The notes beneath the pieces were generated by a model. It did not search any database, had not been told where the DNA came from, and saw only the letters and a program-made list of their open reading frames with translations. Positions 51,955 through 63,520 of a stretch of 64,000 nucleotides of DNA are shown one piece after another (within the stretch, counting starts at the first letter, position 1; the number at the start of each line of letters is the position of its first letter). The DNA is from Datnioides undecimradiatus (lineage: Eukaryota; Chordata; Actinopteri; Lobotiformes; Datnioididae): NCBI GenBank assembly GCA_008933995.1, contig WARS01000030.1:5687304-5751303 (forward strand), given 5' to 3'. The translations under genes and the position numbers were made by a program.

Positions 51955-51957
<3 letters not shown>

Positions 51958-52004
<47 letters not shown>

Positions 52005-52037
52005 GTTGTTGTTGTTGTTGTTGCTGCTGTTGTTGTT
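51958..52037 (+). repeat. Compound (TTA)n-(TTG)n microsatellite
   Basis: About 15 TTA units change abruptly into about ten TTG/CTG units. Translation through it in any frame gives homopolymers (Ile or Tyr, Thr or Cys), which explains the spurious long open frames on both strands. Confidence 0.95.
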
Positions 52038-52606
52038 AAGTTTATTTTTATTAGTAGTATCACTGGTGTGGTGGTAATAGTAATATAATTTATTATTTTA
52101 ATACTAACTACTTGTAGTTCTACTACAACGACAGCTAATAATATAATACAATTGCTTGCATATAATGTTATTGTTAATGTAATTCTAGAAAATACTGTCA
52201 TATAAGACTGTCAGTCATTATTATTTACCATTAGTAGTAGTTTTTAACAGTATTGTAATATAAACGATGTATAATGTAGAATTTTTGTTCAATTAATTGT
52301 TTCTGTGACATTTATCCTTCTTTTTTAACCTTGACTTTAATTTTAAATGATTTTAAATATTGAAAAAACTATATATAAAGAGATATAACCTAAATAAAAA
52401 CTAACAAAACCTACAGAAGACGCTGATAGGCCGCGCGGAAACCAAGCGGTACCAGTTCCTACCCGGACGACTTTAGCTGTGGCACGCGGGGAAACCTTAA
52501 AACAGGACTGCCGCAAGCCGTGACAGCAGCAGCAGAGTATTCTGACTTTAGACATTACGTTTAATGGCGCAGACGTTTGAGTCTTTAGGCGCGTTAAATT
52601 AGTAAA

Positions 52607-53633
52607 ATGTCAGACAAAGCGCACGTGTCGGAGAAACTTCCGCCGTCGAACTGGATCCTTCAGCATCCGGCGGTGAGTATCAGCGGACTCTGTGCTGCTC
52701 TCAGAGCTCTGGGGCTAAATCACGCGATAACACTGCTTATTTTTCTTCTTTCAGTATCAGCTGATGGAGAAGCTGGGGGTTGAGGACAGCGAGCAGTTAC
52801 ACGCAGCTTTCCTGGTGTACATGGATCTGTGTGAGGGTCAGTTTGACACGACTGGAGGAGACTTGAGCACGAGCCCTCACTGTTTGTTTATGTGCCACCC
52901 AACAGGGCGATTGTCAGGATTCACATCCATCGATAACACTTTGACTTAATTGACTTTATGGTGACCCTTTTTCTTCATTTTATCACCCAACATCATGGTT
53001 TTCACCGCGCTGAAATGAGTCTTGTTTAATAATGCACATAAATGAAATTCTAAATGTACCTGTAAACCCTCTCATTGAACAAGAAGTTTACAAACAGGTG
53101 GGGGAAAAGTGAAATCAGCCTTGTCACAACCCGCCTGGAGGATCAGCTACAGGCAGACATAGACTAAGGCTCACCACTCTCACTCTCTTCCGCTGTGTAT
53201 CTGGTCCCGTGCAGTGCGTCGCTGGAAAGAGGTGTCCTGTGTCAAGAGTCCTGAGCTGCAGGTGATTTTGCTGGAAGGAAAGGAAAAGGAAGGCGCACCC
53301 GTCCAGACTGTTCTCCCACTGCCTGTTCATCGATCACTGAGCCACAAAAGGTCTCACGCTTCCCGCCACTTTCCTCTCCTCCGCTGCTTCTGTAAACATT
53401 TTCCTGTCACAAGTTGTTGTCTCTCCAAATCTTCACACGCTTCCTCCTCTTCGATCTGCAGCATTCGACAGGTGCTGGACAGAGGCTTTCCCATGCTGCT
53501 GTGCGCTGTGGCGTCTGACTCCACGCTGGTTTACCAGAGGCTGACGGACGGGTTGGTGACACCTGATCCCCCTGTAGGACCCTTCCAGGATGTGGGACGT
53601 CGGCAGCACCGAAAGAGACGGCAGCAGCGCTGA
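52607..53633 (+). CDS. tsen15: tRNA-splicing endonuclease subunit Sen15, complete, 4 exons
   Basis: A non-catalytic structural subunit of the nuclear tRNA splicing endonuclease (TSEN2-TSEN34-TSEN15-TSEN54), which removes introns from pre-tRNAs; Sen15 pairs with Sen34. Exons 52607-52672, 52755-52836, 53215-53350 and 53462-53633 join in phase to 151 residues (human 171). Family blocks are NWILQHPAYQLMEKLG near the N-terminus, VYMDLCEVRRWKEV across the exon 2/3 junction, and FPMLLCAVASDSTLVYQRLTDG in exon 4, the C-terminal beta-strands used for heterodimerisation. The tail is basic (GRRQHRKRRQQR), perhaps a nuclear signal. The N-terminus is shorter than in mammals, and no upstream in-frame ATG with homology was seen. 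It is divergent from colgalt2 and convergent with C1orf21, as in human 1q25. Confidence 0.93.
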
Positions 53634-53680
53634 GCAGCTCGAGCGAGAAGTCACCTCAGTGTTTCAGAGTCAGACAGTCA

Positions 53681-53710
53681 GTCTGTCTGTCTGTCTGTCT
53701 GTCTGTCTGT
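53681..53710 (+). repeat. (GTCT)n microsatellite in the tsen15 3' UTR
   Basis: Seven to eight GTCT units, 47 bases after the tsen15 stop codon and therefore probably transcribed in its 3' UTR. Confidence 0.95.
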
Positions 53711-54236
53711 GTGAGCTGACAACATGGCAGCAAGTGAAAATGGACCAAACCACCGTGCTCTCCCAGGTGCCAGAGATGTCTTCGTCAGTGGTTTCCAAAC
53801 CTTTGACCTGGATGCCACTGGTTGCATATGTGTGGAGTTTTAAATGGCACAGAGAGAGTGCCATTTGAATCATTTTCACGTGGAAAGCTAAAATCATGCA
53901 AACTGCATCAGTTTCTTTTCATCGTACCAAACCTGTCGTCGTCTCATGAGCCCTCAGATCGTTGGATCTTGCGATGTTTCAGAAGTTTGTCGATCCTCTC
54001 TCAGTGTAATCACAAGTTCACCCTAGCTTTAGTCTTTTCCATTCCATTTTCACACAGCTTCCTCTAAACAGAACCTGATAATTCACAAAATCTTTCACGT
54101 AAATTACTACTAGAGCCTGACTGACACTTGATTTCTGAGGCCCATAAATATCCCGGCATGTAAAGTTTAAAAAGCAGTGGAACTGATCGAGATTGGTCTC
54201 TTTTTATCGTAAAGACAAGCCCACGAACTTGTGCCC

Positions 54237-54242
54237 AATAAA
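54237..54242 (+). terminator. Possible poly(A) signal of tsen15
   Basis: AATAAA about 600 bases after the stop; another AATAAATAAA lies about 100 bases further on. The region has no other exon. Confidence 0.5.
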
Positions 54243-54977
54243 TGTGAAGTTTGCAAATGTGAAGTCATCAGTCATCTGCTGTTTTATTTTGACATTTTCT
54301 TTGCAGCAGAAGTGCATTATTTTAAAGGGGATGATCAATAAATAAAGCTAACAAGAGGCATTTTAATAGAAACCGTCAGTTGAAAGCAGCAATAAGGCGA
54401 GTTTAATAAATTCATGTTCCCGGTCTGCAGGTCGACTGTAATTTTAGCTCATTTAATTTATTTTCCGGCTCCTGTTTTAATTACTTTTCTGTTTTCCTCA
54501 GTTTAGCACACCAACAAAATAGAGATTAATTACGCGTCATCATTGAACATTTTCCAGCGAATCAATGTATCAGTGCTCTCTGGTGGACAAACTCGGTTGG
54601 TGGCAACAGTTTCCTCAGTTGACCTCAGTCGAGTCTTTAGCACTTCTGTTTTGTTCTTGTTAGTTAATAGAACATGCAAACTAATGCTGATGTCTCCATG
54701 AACCCAGATTACCATGACAAAGTGTCGCATGGGCTTAAATTGAGCTTCAGTCCTGATTTTATCATCTAATTTCAGTGTTTTCACGTGTGTTTCAGCAATG
54801 CAAGTTTGTATTATATGGCGCAGCATGTTCATTCCTTGTTATTGATGGAGAAGTAAGTTGAGGAGGTGCCACGCAGGCTCTTCAGCTGGCCGCGCTCTGG
54901 TGGTGGCGATGTCAACTTTCCTTTAACGTAACACACCGTCGTGCACCTGCTGCGTGGATGAGTTACTGAAAACACTT

Positions 54978-54983
54978 TTTATT
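54978..54983 (-). terminator. Possible poly(A) signal of the C1orf21 orthologue
   Basis: Minus-strand AATAAA (TTTATT on plus) about 930 bases after the C1orf21 stop. The intervening sequence has an (AC)n run and no coding exon, fitting a 3' UTR. Confidence 0.45.
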
Positions 54984-55313
54984 TTTCTAGAAAAACAAAC
55001 AAAACAAAATCAACATAGAAACCGAACACAACATAACACTGGTGAGCAAAATACATAATCAGACGTGTATGTGATTTTGCAGTGACCACCCTGTGGGGGT
55101 TAATGTATGAACAGATGCTGAGGCAGGGGACGTCCCAGCTGCGTGACTGCGTGAGTCTCTTTTTTTTTCTTTTTCTTTTTTTTTAATGGTGCAACAGTGT
55201 CTTAATGAGAGGAAGGACTTGACCACATGAGACAAAGATTACAACACTTCAACCCTGAGCCTTATTCAACATAAATACTCTACGTCATAGCAGAAACAGA
55301 CATGGACGGACAG

Positions 55314-55338
55314 ACACACACACACACACACACACACT
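55314..55338 (+). repeat. (AC)n microsatellite
   Basis: About 12 AC units in the probable 3' UTR of the C1orf21 orthologue. Confidence 0.95.
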
Positions 55339-55909
55339 GTACTGGCTGACGGACTGTAGAAAAGAGGTTCATACTGTGTCTTGGAATGCAGGAAGTTTCC
55401 AACCCTGTGACTTTTCAGGGAGGCGTCCAAGGATGAAATCTTCAAAATGATGCATGATGGTGGAGACTTTTTTTCCTTTTTCCACTTGGAGTCCATTTCC
55501 ACAAGAGCACCGGCTGCTTCTGCTGCCGGAGATATACATTTGCAATAGTCTAATGGATTTAAGTGTCTCCAGAAAGTCTTAAGTGAAAGTCTTCAGTCGG
55601 GGCTGATCCGAGCAGGCAGAGAAGAGCAAGTCAAAAAGATCTCTGTCATCCCGTAATGGCTTCATTAAGAAAACAAACCGCGACGTTTCCTCCCTCTGAG
55701 ACAGTAACAATACTAGACCGTCTTTGACTTCTCTTTTGGTTGATACACGAGCGGGACAAGGGGTTGTGAGCGGGAGGGCAAAAAGGTGCTTCATTCAAGT
55801 CAGTAATCCATTTTCTCTCAGGCGCGTACATACAAGGAACATGGTACGATCCATAACACTGGAGTGACAGTTCTTTCATTATGGGACTGATGGATACACG
55901 ACCGCAGTG

Positions 55910-58668
55910 CTATGTCATATCTTCCTCTTCTGAGCAGTAGTCCCGGCCCTGTGAACAACACATACGTTATATTTTGATATCCAGTGTTGATGTATATCAT
56001 GCTACAGATAATCACATGTTAAATTAGTAACAGGTAAAACTGAAGCATATAGAATATAAATATGAATATAGAATAATAATAAAGATGATTAATACACGGG
56101 GTATGATTTAACTGATCTTTGTGCTAGAAAACAATGCAAACACTCCTCTGTTCAGGTCCACTCTATGTTCTTGGTCTATAAACTGCACTACAGTCGTCAG
56201 AGCATGTTTTGCACAACTCTTCTCTAAATAAAAGCACCAGTGGAACACTGTGGACGTGACAGATTGAGGCTGTTTTGAGGTATCATTATGTCATCTGCCG
56301 TGTCCTCACTTGCTACAGATTTGCTGCTGTGATGGGATTAACCTCCATTATGTCATTTAGTGGGAGCTTTTTTTTGTTTTTGTCCAAACACAAAAACATC
56401 CAGTGATGCTACAGCGACGTTTTGCCTTTCCCTCACTTTTTCAATCTTCTCATCCAGCATCCGGAAGAATTCCTGCTGACTCTCCGAGGAGTGGATGCTC
56501 CTGCCGGGACACAGAGACAGGTTTGAGCCTTACAGTGGAACTTAGGACACGACCAGGAGTTTAGATACAGACTGAGCAAAACACACTGCACGGAAACGGA
56601 TATTAATATTATTCTAATGAGAAAAACAAAACTTACAGAATCTTCCCATTTCCATTTGACCCCGTTTCATCCATGTGTTGGCCTTTACCAAGGAGAGCAC
56701 TTTTCTCCTGCAGCAGACACAAACACAGTCAGCTGTCTGATCAACAGCTTGTCTCGTGTCTCATTATTCAGCAGAAAAGACAAACACCTCATGTCATAAT
56801 CACAATATGTTAAACATACTATGGCTTCTAATATTGACTAAACTTCAAAAAGGTTATAAAATACATATTTATGTCTAAAAGTACTTCACATAATGTGTGG
56901 TATTCATACAAACTCCATTATCTTCCAGCACTGTTGTGTTGAAATGATGCTTTTCCCCCTTCATTAATATGCAGATGTATGCGGCCCGGTGCTACAAGCA
57001 AATGTGTGTGAAGCCCCGTTTTGATGTCAGAGTGACCGTTTTTACAAACACGAACAGAAGCAGGAGTGAATGTCACAATATAGATTTGAGACAAGAGCAG
57101 AGAATGTAGGAGAGAGTCACGCACGGTGCTGTCCTGGCCGTCCACGCCGCCCTCGTCTCCACTGATGTACTTGACTTTCTCCACTCCTTTCATCTTGTAC
57201 TCATCTGTGGCAGAGAGAGAGGCAGGGAAGGGAGGGGAGGGAGGGAGCACATCTCCTCTTATTAATACGCGACAGCGGGCGAGCCACTCACAGCCGCTCC
57301 CATCAGCACACTCCTCCGGGTTAATAGTTCTCACAGTTCACTACTTGGCAAAGTAATTATGTGCTCGAATTCTCACGCTCTGGACTAAATCCTCTCTTAA
57401 CAATGGTTGGCAAGCGGCAAACACATGAGCTGTCAGCCTGATTCTCCTCTTTTCTCTGCCGCTCCATCTTTTCATGCACAAACACACACACACACACACA
57501 CACACACAACCCTCAATGTAAAATTTCACTTCCACGCATTAAAAAAATGAAAATACATTCACGATGCTTAGTAATGATGGCCTGACACATTAGAGCACAT
57601 CAGATTAATGCTGTGCAAGTTATTAAAGTGGCCCACGGTTTATTATGGGCAGTATTAATAATTATGTCTGACCTTCATTTGTGTTGTTGGGCACCTGTGA
57701 TCGACGCGTTTATCGCACACCCATTTGCAGATGCAGCTGATATGAATAAAGCACTATACAGAGGTATCACTCGGAGCTGACAGCGAGGTCCGGCACTTTA
57801 AACTTTAAACCGCTGCTTTTAAACCACCGCTAACCATTTTTAAAGCTCTCATTTAAAGCTGAAATGACGTAACGTATTATAATTAACATTATTTTTACGC
57901 ACAACTTTTCTATAACATTTGACCTCCGGAGAATAATCTCGTGAAAACGCTCTCACTGCAGTGCAGACTGATTTTTTTTTTCTACATCCCGGCAGTGACT
58001 GATGCAAACCCAAAGCACAGATGTGTGTGTGTTTATGCTTTCCTAAAAATCTATATGACATATGTACATTGTTTATATATTACTATATAGTTATAAAAAA
58101 GGGATTAAATCCTTTATGATGAATAATCACCTTCAAAAAAATTACTAATTAATAACTGTCATTTTTCACGCAAAAATACCAAATAATTCCAGATAATTCC
58201 AGTTTCTCCTCCCAGTGTGTAAACTGCACATCTTGAGGCTACAGACTTAGCACGAGACGTCTGAGGATGTTATCTTATTCTCTGAGAAACTGTGATGGGC
58301 AAATTTCACAATTTCACAACAGTTTGCGCCAAAACGCATAACCACAATGTTCCTGCTGCAAACAGTTGATGGCGAACTCAATTGTTGTTATTTCATTCTA
58401 AATATTGATTACTGTATATGTCCAGTTCCTTTACAGTGTTGCTCATTGTGTCACAAAGGCAGTGAATGGCATAGAAAAATGGCAAACACGTCATATTTTA
58501 TTAATATTAAGGAAGTGGATCAGCATCCCACCACAGTGATTCATGGGAAATGTGAGCAGAGTGACAACCAGACTGACCAGAGAGTAGGTCCCCGTTGCTG
58601 TAGGCTTTGTTCTGGCCCTCCTCACCGTTGGGCACGGCTGACACCTGCTTGGCAGAGGTGCAGCCCAT
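55910..58668 (-). CDS. c1orf21: C1orf21-like protein, complete, 5 coding exons
   Basis: A small conserved vertebrate protein of unknown function. Exons 58668-58578, 57204-57125, 56707-56637, 56500-56437 and 55948-55910 join in phase to 114 residues (human 121). The N-terminus MGCTSAKQ carries Gly2 and Cys3, the arrangement expected for N-myristoylation plus palmitoylation, so membrane attachment is inferred. Then come DEYKMKGVEKVKYISG, a variable acidic/Gln middle, and the most conserved block ESQQEFFRMLDEKIEKGRDYC, followed by the acidic end SEEEDMT. There is no transmembrane segment or known enzymatic domain. Conserved linkage with tsen15 and colgalt2 supports orthology. A non-coding first exon probably lies upstream, at about 59700-60060, next to the sec22b promoter. 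Confidence 0.92.
57482..57508 (+). repeat. (AC)n microsatellite
   Basis: About 13 AC units in the C1orf21 intron between coding exons 1 and 2. Confidence 0.95.
57560..57860. other. Candidate conserved non-coding element (C1orf21 intron)
   Basis: Non-repetitive sequence with many TAAT/ATTA homeodomain-type cores (AGTATTAATAATTATG and CAGATTAATGC, for example) and ordinary complexity, unlike the decayed flanks. The texture resembles vertebrate enhancers, but conservation cannot be seen from one genome. It has no open frame. Confidence 0.25.
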
Positions 58669-60365
58669 CTCCTCCTCCTCAGCTGCTCTCCTCCTCACTC
58701 CTGAGCATTACACGTACACCTGGGCAGTGACAAACAATGGCGAGAAATGTGTTCAGGAGGGGTTTGCACAATTATTTCAGGAGCTGTGACCGCCGAGCAG
58801 AAAGTCCGCAGATCACAGACAGGCCTCTTGATAGATGTTTTGTCTCTGGGGAAATCTGAGGCGCGTCTGTCCTTATTACAGGCACCCAGGGGAGACTGAG
58901 GTCCCCGGAGTGATCAGAACCAAACGGGCTAACCTCTCAGAGGAAATGAAACTAGTCCATATTTCGCAGGGTGAGGAATCCCCTGAACTCCAGCCTGGGA
59001 ATCGCACAATTTTCCTTATAATCAATTAGTCATGAAGCGCCCCACCCTGCAACTAAGTCATATCATTGAAAAGACAATAAAAAGAAAACGGTTTAGCCGG
59101 GTTGTGAGTCACGCACACGCCGGTTTGGGAAAACACCAATCACAACGTGCGCACGGCGGTGCCAGCTGCACCGCAACAATAAGGCCTTTCAAGCTGTTAA
59201 GGATGCCCCTGTGCCAAGCCGCCGGCTCATTTCTGTTACTGAACGGGGGGGTTCTGTAGCGCTCAGGGGATTAATCTGGCTCCGCACAAGTGCTCCCGTC
59301 TCCACTGTTATGTCGGCATGTAGCACCCGCAGCAATATGGCTATCATAGCGTTGCATTAGAGCAAATGACTCGCTGGTGTTTGGCATCAGGCTCTGGAAG
59401 ATGCGTAGTGATTGATCCCCATATGGCATGGCTGATCCTAAACGCGCTGGCCGCACAGATGTTCCGCGCACATCACATCCTCCCGACTGCTGGTTTGATG
59501 CTCACATTTATATAGATGGGGGGAAAAAAAACTACAACTCCAGCCCATAAAAAAGGTGCCACATTTGGGGGGGTTTTCGCGCAATTATGGCAAGTAAATG
59601 AGAGGTGAGAGAAAAATTCATTCTCTATAAAGCTGCAAGATTTCAAACAACGCCTTATTTCACAACATCGGATAGAAAGGATAACGACCGGGATGCTTTA
59701 AACAAATAATAACAAAAAGATAAGGAAAAGAGCAGCCATTCCAGGGCCAGCAGGGAACGTCGAGACGAAATCGCACACACGGAACCAAATAATCGAGAGA
59801 TAGATTGGAAAATAAACGCACATCAGGATTACCTTTGTGGTTTGACCATGGTTACGGAGGTCCTTCCTCTGGTTTTAGTTCAGAGAGGCTTCACTCCAGA
59901 CGGAGCAGCCAGACAGACCGCATCTGCACCTCTCGGCTCAATACAGGCATCAGCAGTCGAGATGCAGTCAGTCCGTCTGCCAGCTGTCTGGTCGGACTGT
60001 CGGAGCTCATACTCCGTTAAAGTGATCAAACAGTGTCTGCCGAGTAGGAAATAAACAAGCGGATCAAACAAGTGCTAATTCCAAAATACGGTGATGCAGT
60101 TTTTCCAGCAAAATAACAAATACGCCTACTTTATTTTCCACACGATTTTAGAAGCGTCCTGCCTCTTTTCGGGGATGGAAATTTGAAGTTTAATTTCCTT
60201 CAGTTGCGGGTCGAGCCTAATTCACCGGCGCACCGTGGACTTCCGCCCAGCGCTTTCCTTCTGCATCATCAAAGCTGACAGCAGAAACACATACAAAGTT
60301 TGTGAAGTTTGCCGTTTCTGACAAAACCGACAGTCTAACGTCGCCGATTACTGTCCTGCATCAGT
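58669..60365. promoter_or_regulatory. Interval between C1orf21 coding start and sec22b
   Basis: It probably holds the 5' UTR exon(s) of C1orf21 and a shared divergent promoter region near 59700-60365. The stretch 59030-59450 is GC-richer, non-repetitive and without a credible protein frame, so it is a second enhancer-like candidate. The last 200 bases before sec22b are CpG-containing, as expected for a housekeeping promoter. Confidence 0.4.
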
Positions 60366-61723
60366 ATGATTTCACTGACAATGATCGCGCGGGTGGCAGA
60401 CGGACTGCCGCTCGCGGCGTCCATACAGGAAGATGAACAGGTATGAATGAGAGCTAGCTTCTCCACATAGCCTCAATGGTTTGAGAGCCACTCGCCAGAC
60501 TCCATTCAAAAAGTGTGTCTTTTTAACGTATCCGTATGTTTTTATGTTTCGCAATGAAAGTAACTTCAAAATATTATTTTAAATTCCCCAAAGAAACAGC
60601 AGTTAACATTTGGGCTATTTGTTCCGTTTCAATTAGAGTCTCGATTCAACATTATTTGTGCAACTTTTCCTTGGCAGCTCTGACTACAAGCTGTTTTTGC
60701 TTCTCTTCTGCAGTCAGGGAGAGACCTCCAACAGTACCAGAGCCAAGCCAAGCAGCTGTGCCGCAAACTGAATGATCAGAGCCCGGACCGCTGTACTCTG
60801 GAAGCCGGGGACATGAACTTTCAGTAAGTTGCCACAAGCATCAAGTGCTGTTATTCACTTAAGAGTGCATTCTCAATATTTAACAGGTGATGGTTAGTTT
60901 GACGTGTATATTGGCAGGCACGAAAGATTAAAAATATTCACAGATTTGAACTAAGCTTGTGTTTCCTGTTTTTCAGCTATATAATAGCACAAGGTGTGTG
61001 CTACCTGTCCCTCTGTGAGGCCTCATTTCCTAAAAAGATGGCCTTTGCATACCTTGAAGACCTCCACAGTGAGTTCTATGACCAGTACGGCAGGAGAGTA
61101 CCCACTGTGACAAGGCCTTACTCTTTCATCGAGTTTGGTAAGACTATTTTGTGATCACGTGCGTGCAGAATGAACAAAATCTGATGACCGAGCCTGTAAC
61201 ATGCACGTGTTGTTCCAGACACATACATCCAGAAAACAAAGAAGTCGTACATTGACGGCAGGGCCCGGAGAAACTTGGGCAGCATTAATACAGAGCTGCA
61301 GGACGTCCAGAGGATCATGGTGGCGAATATTGAGGAAGTTCTGCAAAGAGGAGAAGCTCTTTCAGGTAGGTGCAAAAATAATCAGCCAGAGCAACAGCAC
61401 GAAACACAAAGGACAGAATACCCAAGCAAGATCCTGCTGCTTTACAGGAAGTGTTCATGTTTTGGTCTGCGTGCGTCAGAAATGCTGATCTTTAGTTTGT
61501 GGTGATGTTTTAGAGTCAATTATATTCTGTTCTGTCAAATCTTTTCTCGGCGTCTACGTTCCTCTCAGCCCTGGACACAAAAGCCAGCAATCTGTCCACC
61601 ATGTCGAAGAAGTATCGCAGCGACGCCAAATACCTCAACACTCGTTCCACATATGCAAAGGTGGCAGCCGTTGCCGTGTTCTTCATCACGCTCATCATCT
61701 ATGTGCGCTTCTGGTGGCTCTGA
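60366..61723 (+). CDS. sec22b: Vesicle-trafficking SNARE Sec22b, complete, 5 exons
   Basis: An R-SNARE of the ER, ERGIC and cis-Golgi, acting in ER-Golgi transport and membrane contact. Exons 60366-60440, 60714-60823, 60977-61137, 61219-61365 and 61569-61723 join in phase to exactly 215 residues, the human length. The N-terminal longin domain starts [19 protein letters not shown] and runs through RPYSFIEFD (to about 119). The SNARE motif follows ([15 protein letters not shown] to about 195), with the zero-layer Arg in [10 protein letters not shown]. The C-terminal anchor (about 196-215, [19 protein letters not shown]) makes it tail-anchored. It is nearly identical to mammalian SEC22B. Teleosts have two copies, and I cannot say which this is. 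Confidence 0.97.
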
Positions 61724-62765
61724 TCGGACTCTCAAACACGGACTCTGACACAGGGGAGAAGCAGTTTCTGAGCATTAAACTAATGTTACATTTCTGTTAT
61801 ATACCAGGGTGCCTTAAATGGGTCAAAAGCAGTCTAACCTGACTGAAGGTAGAAATGCTTTCTATACTATATCCAGTTTTGAGTTACACTGTGTAAACAA
61901 TATAAAGTGAGCTGCAATCTGTGATGGGATTTCTTAGTGTATAGAAACAAATGCTACATGGTGAGTTCATGTACCTCCGTTAACTGGAATACTGATACTG
62001 GAGTGAGTGGATAAATGAACATTTTGGCACGGGTACAGGGGTTCCTTTGAGAGTTTCAGCATTTACGATGGAATATGGATGCATATGCAGAGGTGTTGTA
62101 AAAAGTCTTAACTGTGATAAAAGAATGTTTATTCGAAGTTTACACTGTAACAAAGTCTTAAAGAAAAAAATTAAATATTTATCAAATTGTCAAGTTTTAT
62201 TTTACAGCTGAATTTGTGACAAGTTGTGTGAAGTGAGTTGCGTTACTATCATGAACTGACTATGAGGGTCCTTCTCTTTGTGGCATTTAGACACTTGTAA
62301 ACTAAAACACACACACTAACCCTGCAGGGCCAGCTGATGTTCATACAAACGTTATATGCATTCAGCAGAGTGAACAACGTGGAGTCACAGCAACACAATG
62401 CTGGTCTACAGCCAGCGTGACAGTGGGCAGTGTTGGAGCGGCTCAAATGGAAAAGTGGGGAGAAAACAGCTGAAACTCCTCTGACACTGAGCAGGCGGAG
62501 AGTAAAGAGTCAAATGCTGACTCAGGTGAGTCACCTGACTTCCAGAGCCCCATATTTTGGGTGGCTGATCGAGTGTCGATGGATCAGATTTTCAGAGGTG
62601 TTCAGTGTTAAGTCTGAACGTTAGCTCCTTCTGTCCTTGTTCAGACCAAACTTGTAGTTGTTTAAGATCCCTTGACCAGAGATTCTCCTGTTGACTCCTG
62701 GGTTGTAGAGTCATCCTCTCCACTTACAGGAGCAGATTTCTTGTCCCTTCTCTTTGACAACAGAC
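61724..62765. other. Convergent interval, sec22b 3' UTR to imp3 3' end
   Basis: AT-rich to about 62220, probably sec22b 3' UTR, then unique sequence. No exon or repeat identified. Confidence 0.5.
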
Positions 62766-63447
62766 TCAGGCCACCAGATCAAAGTCGTCCCTCTGCAGGA
62801 GAAACACAGCGATCATTTGCAGAACACCTGCATTTATCTTTAGACAAGAAAAATGACCGGGAACAGTTTTAAACAGCAGATGGTCATTTGCTTTAAAACT
62901 AAATGAACAAAGCATGTCGGGTAAGAGATGTGAGCAGATCCTGAAAACTCAACTCACCTCATCATTATAATTCATGACATGCTGCTTGATCTTGGAAGAG
63001 TCCACCCAAGTGACAAAGTCTTCCATATTTCTGAAAAGGTCACAGTAATAGGGTCAGTTTTTAATATGACATTCTGGTATCGCAGAGTGTGGCGAGCAAC
63101 AAAGGCGAAGACAAAGTAAAATGTGAACACCGACCTTGTGACTAGAAACGCTGGGTCTGTGACGATCTCTGGGCCAACACGCACATCTGAGACAAAGTGA
63201 AGGACACTACCGCAAAATGTAGACCAACAAATCTCTCAGGAGACACTAAAGATATAAAACTTTCCCAACAAAATACTGTGTACATACAGAAAACACTGGC
63301 AAATGGATGCTATATATAAGACTTTTTGTTAGCCTAACACCAGGAAGTAAAATGGAATAAAGGATACGTCCCTGTTCAATAAAGGTGATGGCTGTTTTCA
63401 GGTTCTGAGCCATACGAAGGTTCAGCATGATGCAGGGCAGCCTCCTC
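62766..63447 (-). CDS. imp3: U3 snoRNP protein Imp3, C-terminal four exons (5' part outside the window)
   Basis: A nucleolar component of the U3 small-subunit processome (partner of Mpp10 and Imp4) needed for early 18S pre-rRNA cleavage; its S4-type domain binds RNA. Exons 63447-63368, 63186-63135, 63030-62958 and 62792-62766 join in frame. The first has [17 protein letters not shown] and AITFIEQG. The next contributes [18 protein letters not shown], with the His split across the junction. The third gives [18 protein letters not shown] and NYNDE, and the last RDDFDLVA and stop, matching the human C-terminus RDDFDLEA. The first visible exon starts in phase 2, so at least one more exon is needed for the N-terminal half of the 184-residue protein. 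I do not find it before 64000, so the gene is cut by the window edge. Confidence 0.93.
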
Positions 63448-63520
63448 CTGCAGGAGCCACACAGATGATTTGAGGTAGAGCAAACGGACAGATGATATAT
63501 GATCACAATAAACGACTCAC

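Larger units (their letters stand above)
51755..52606. promoter_or_regulatory. Head-to-head interval between colgalt2 and tsen15
   Basis: Start codons of opposite genes lie 852 bases apart, so both promoters must lie here unless there are distant 5' UTR exons. The colgalt2 side is dominated by microsatellites. The 180 bases before tsen15 (about 52420-52606) are GC/CpG-richer and probably hold its promoter. No TATA box was evident. Confidence 0.55.

Noticed and set aside
51755..52201. Long minus-strand frame extending colgalt2 upstream, with Ile/Thr homopolymers
   Set aside because: It is translation through the TTA/TTG and AC arrays. No family homology lies before the Met at 51754, which begins a good signal sequence.
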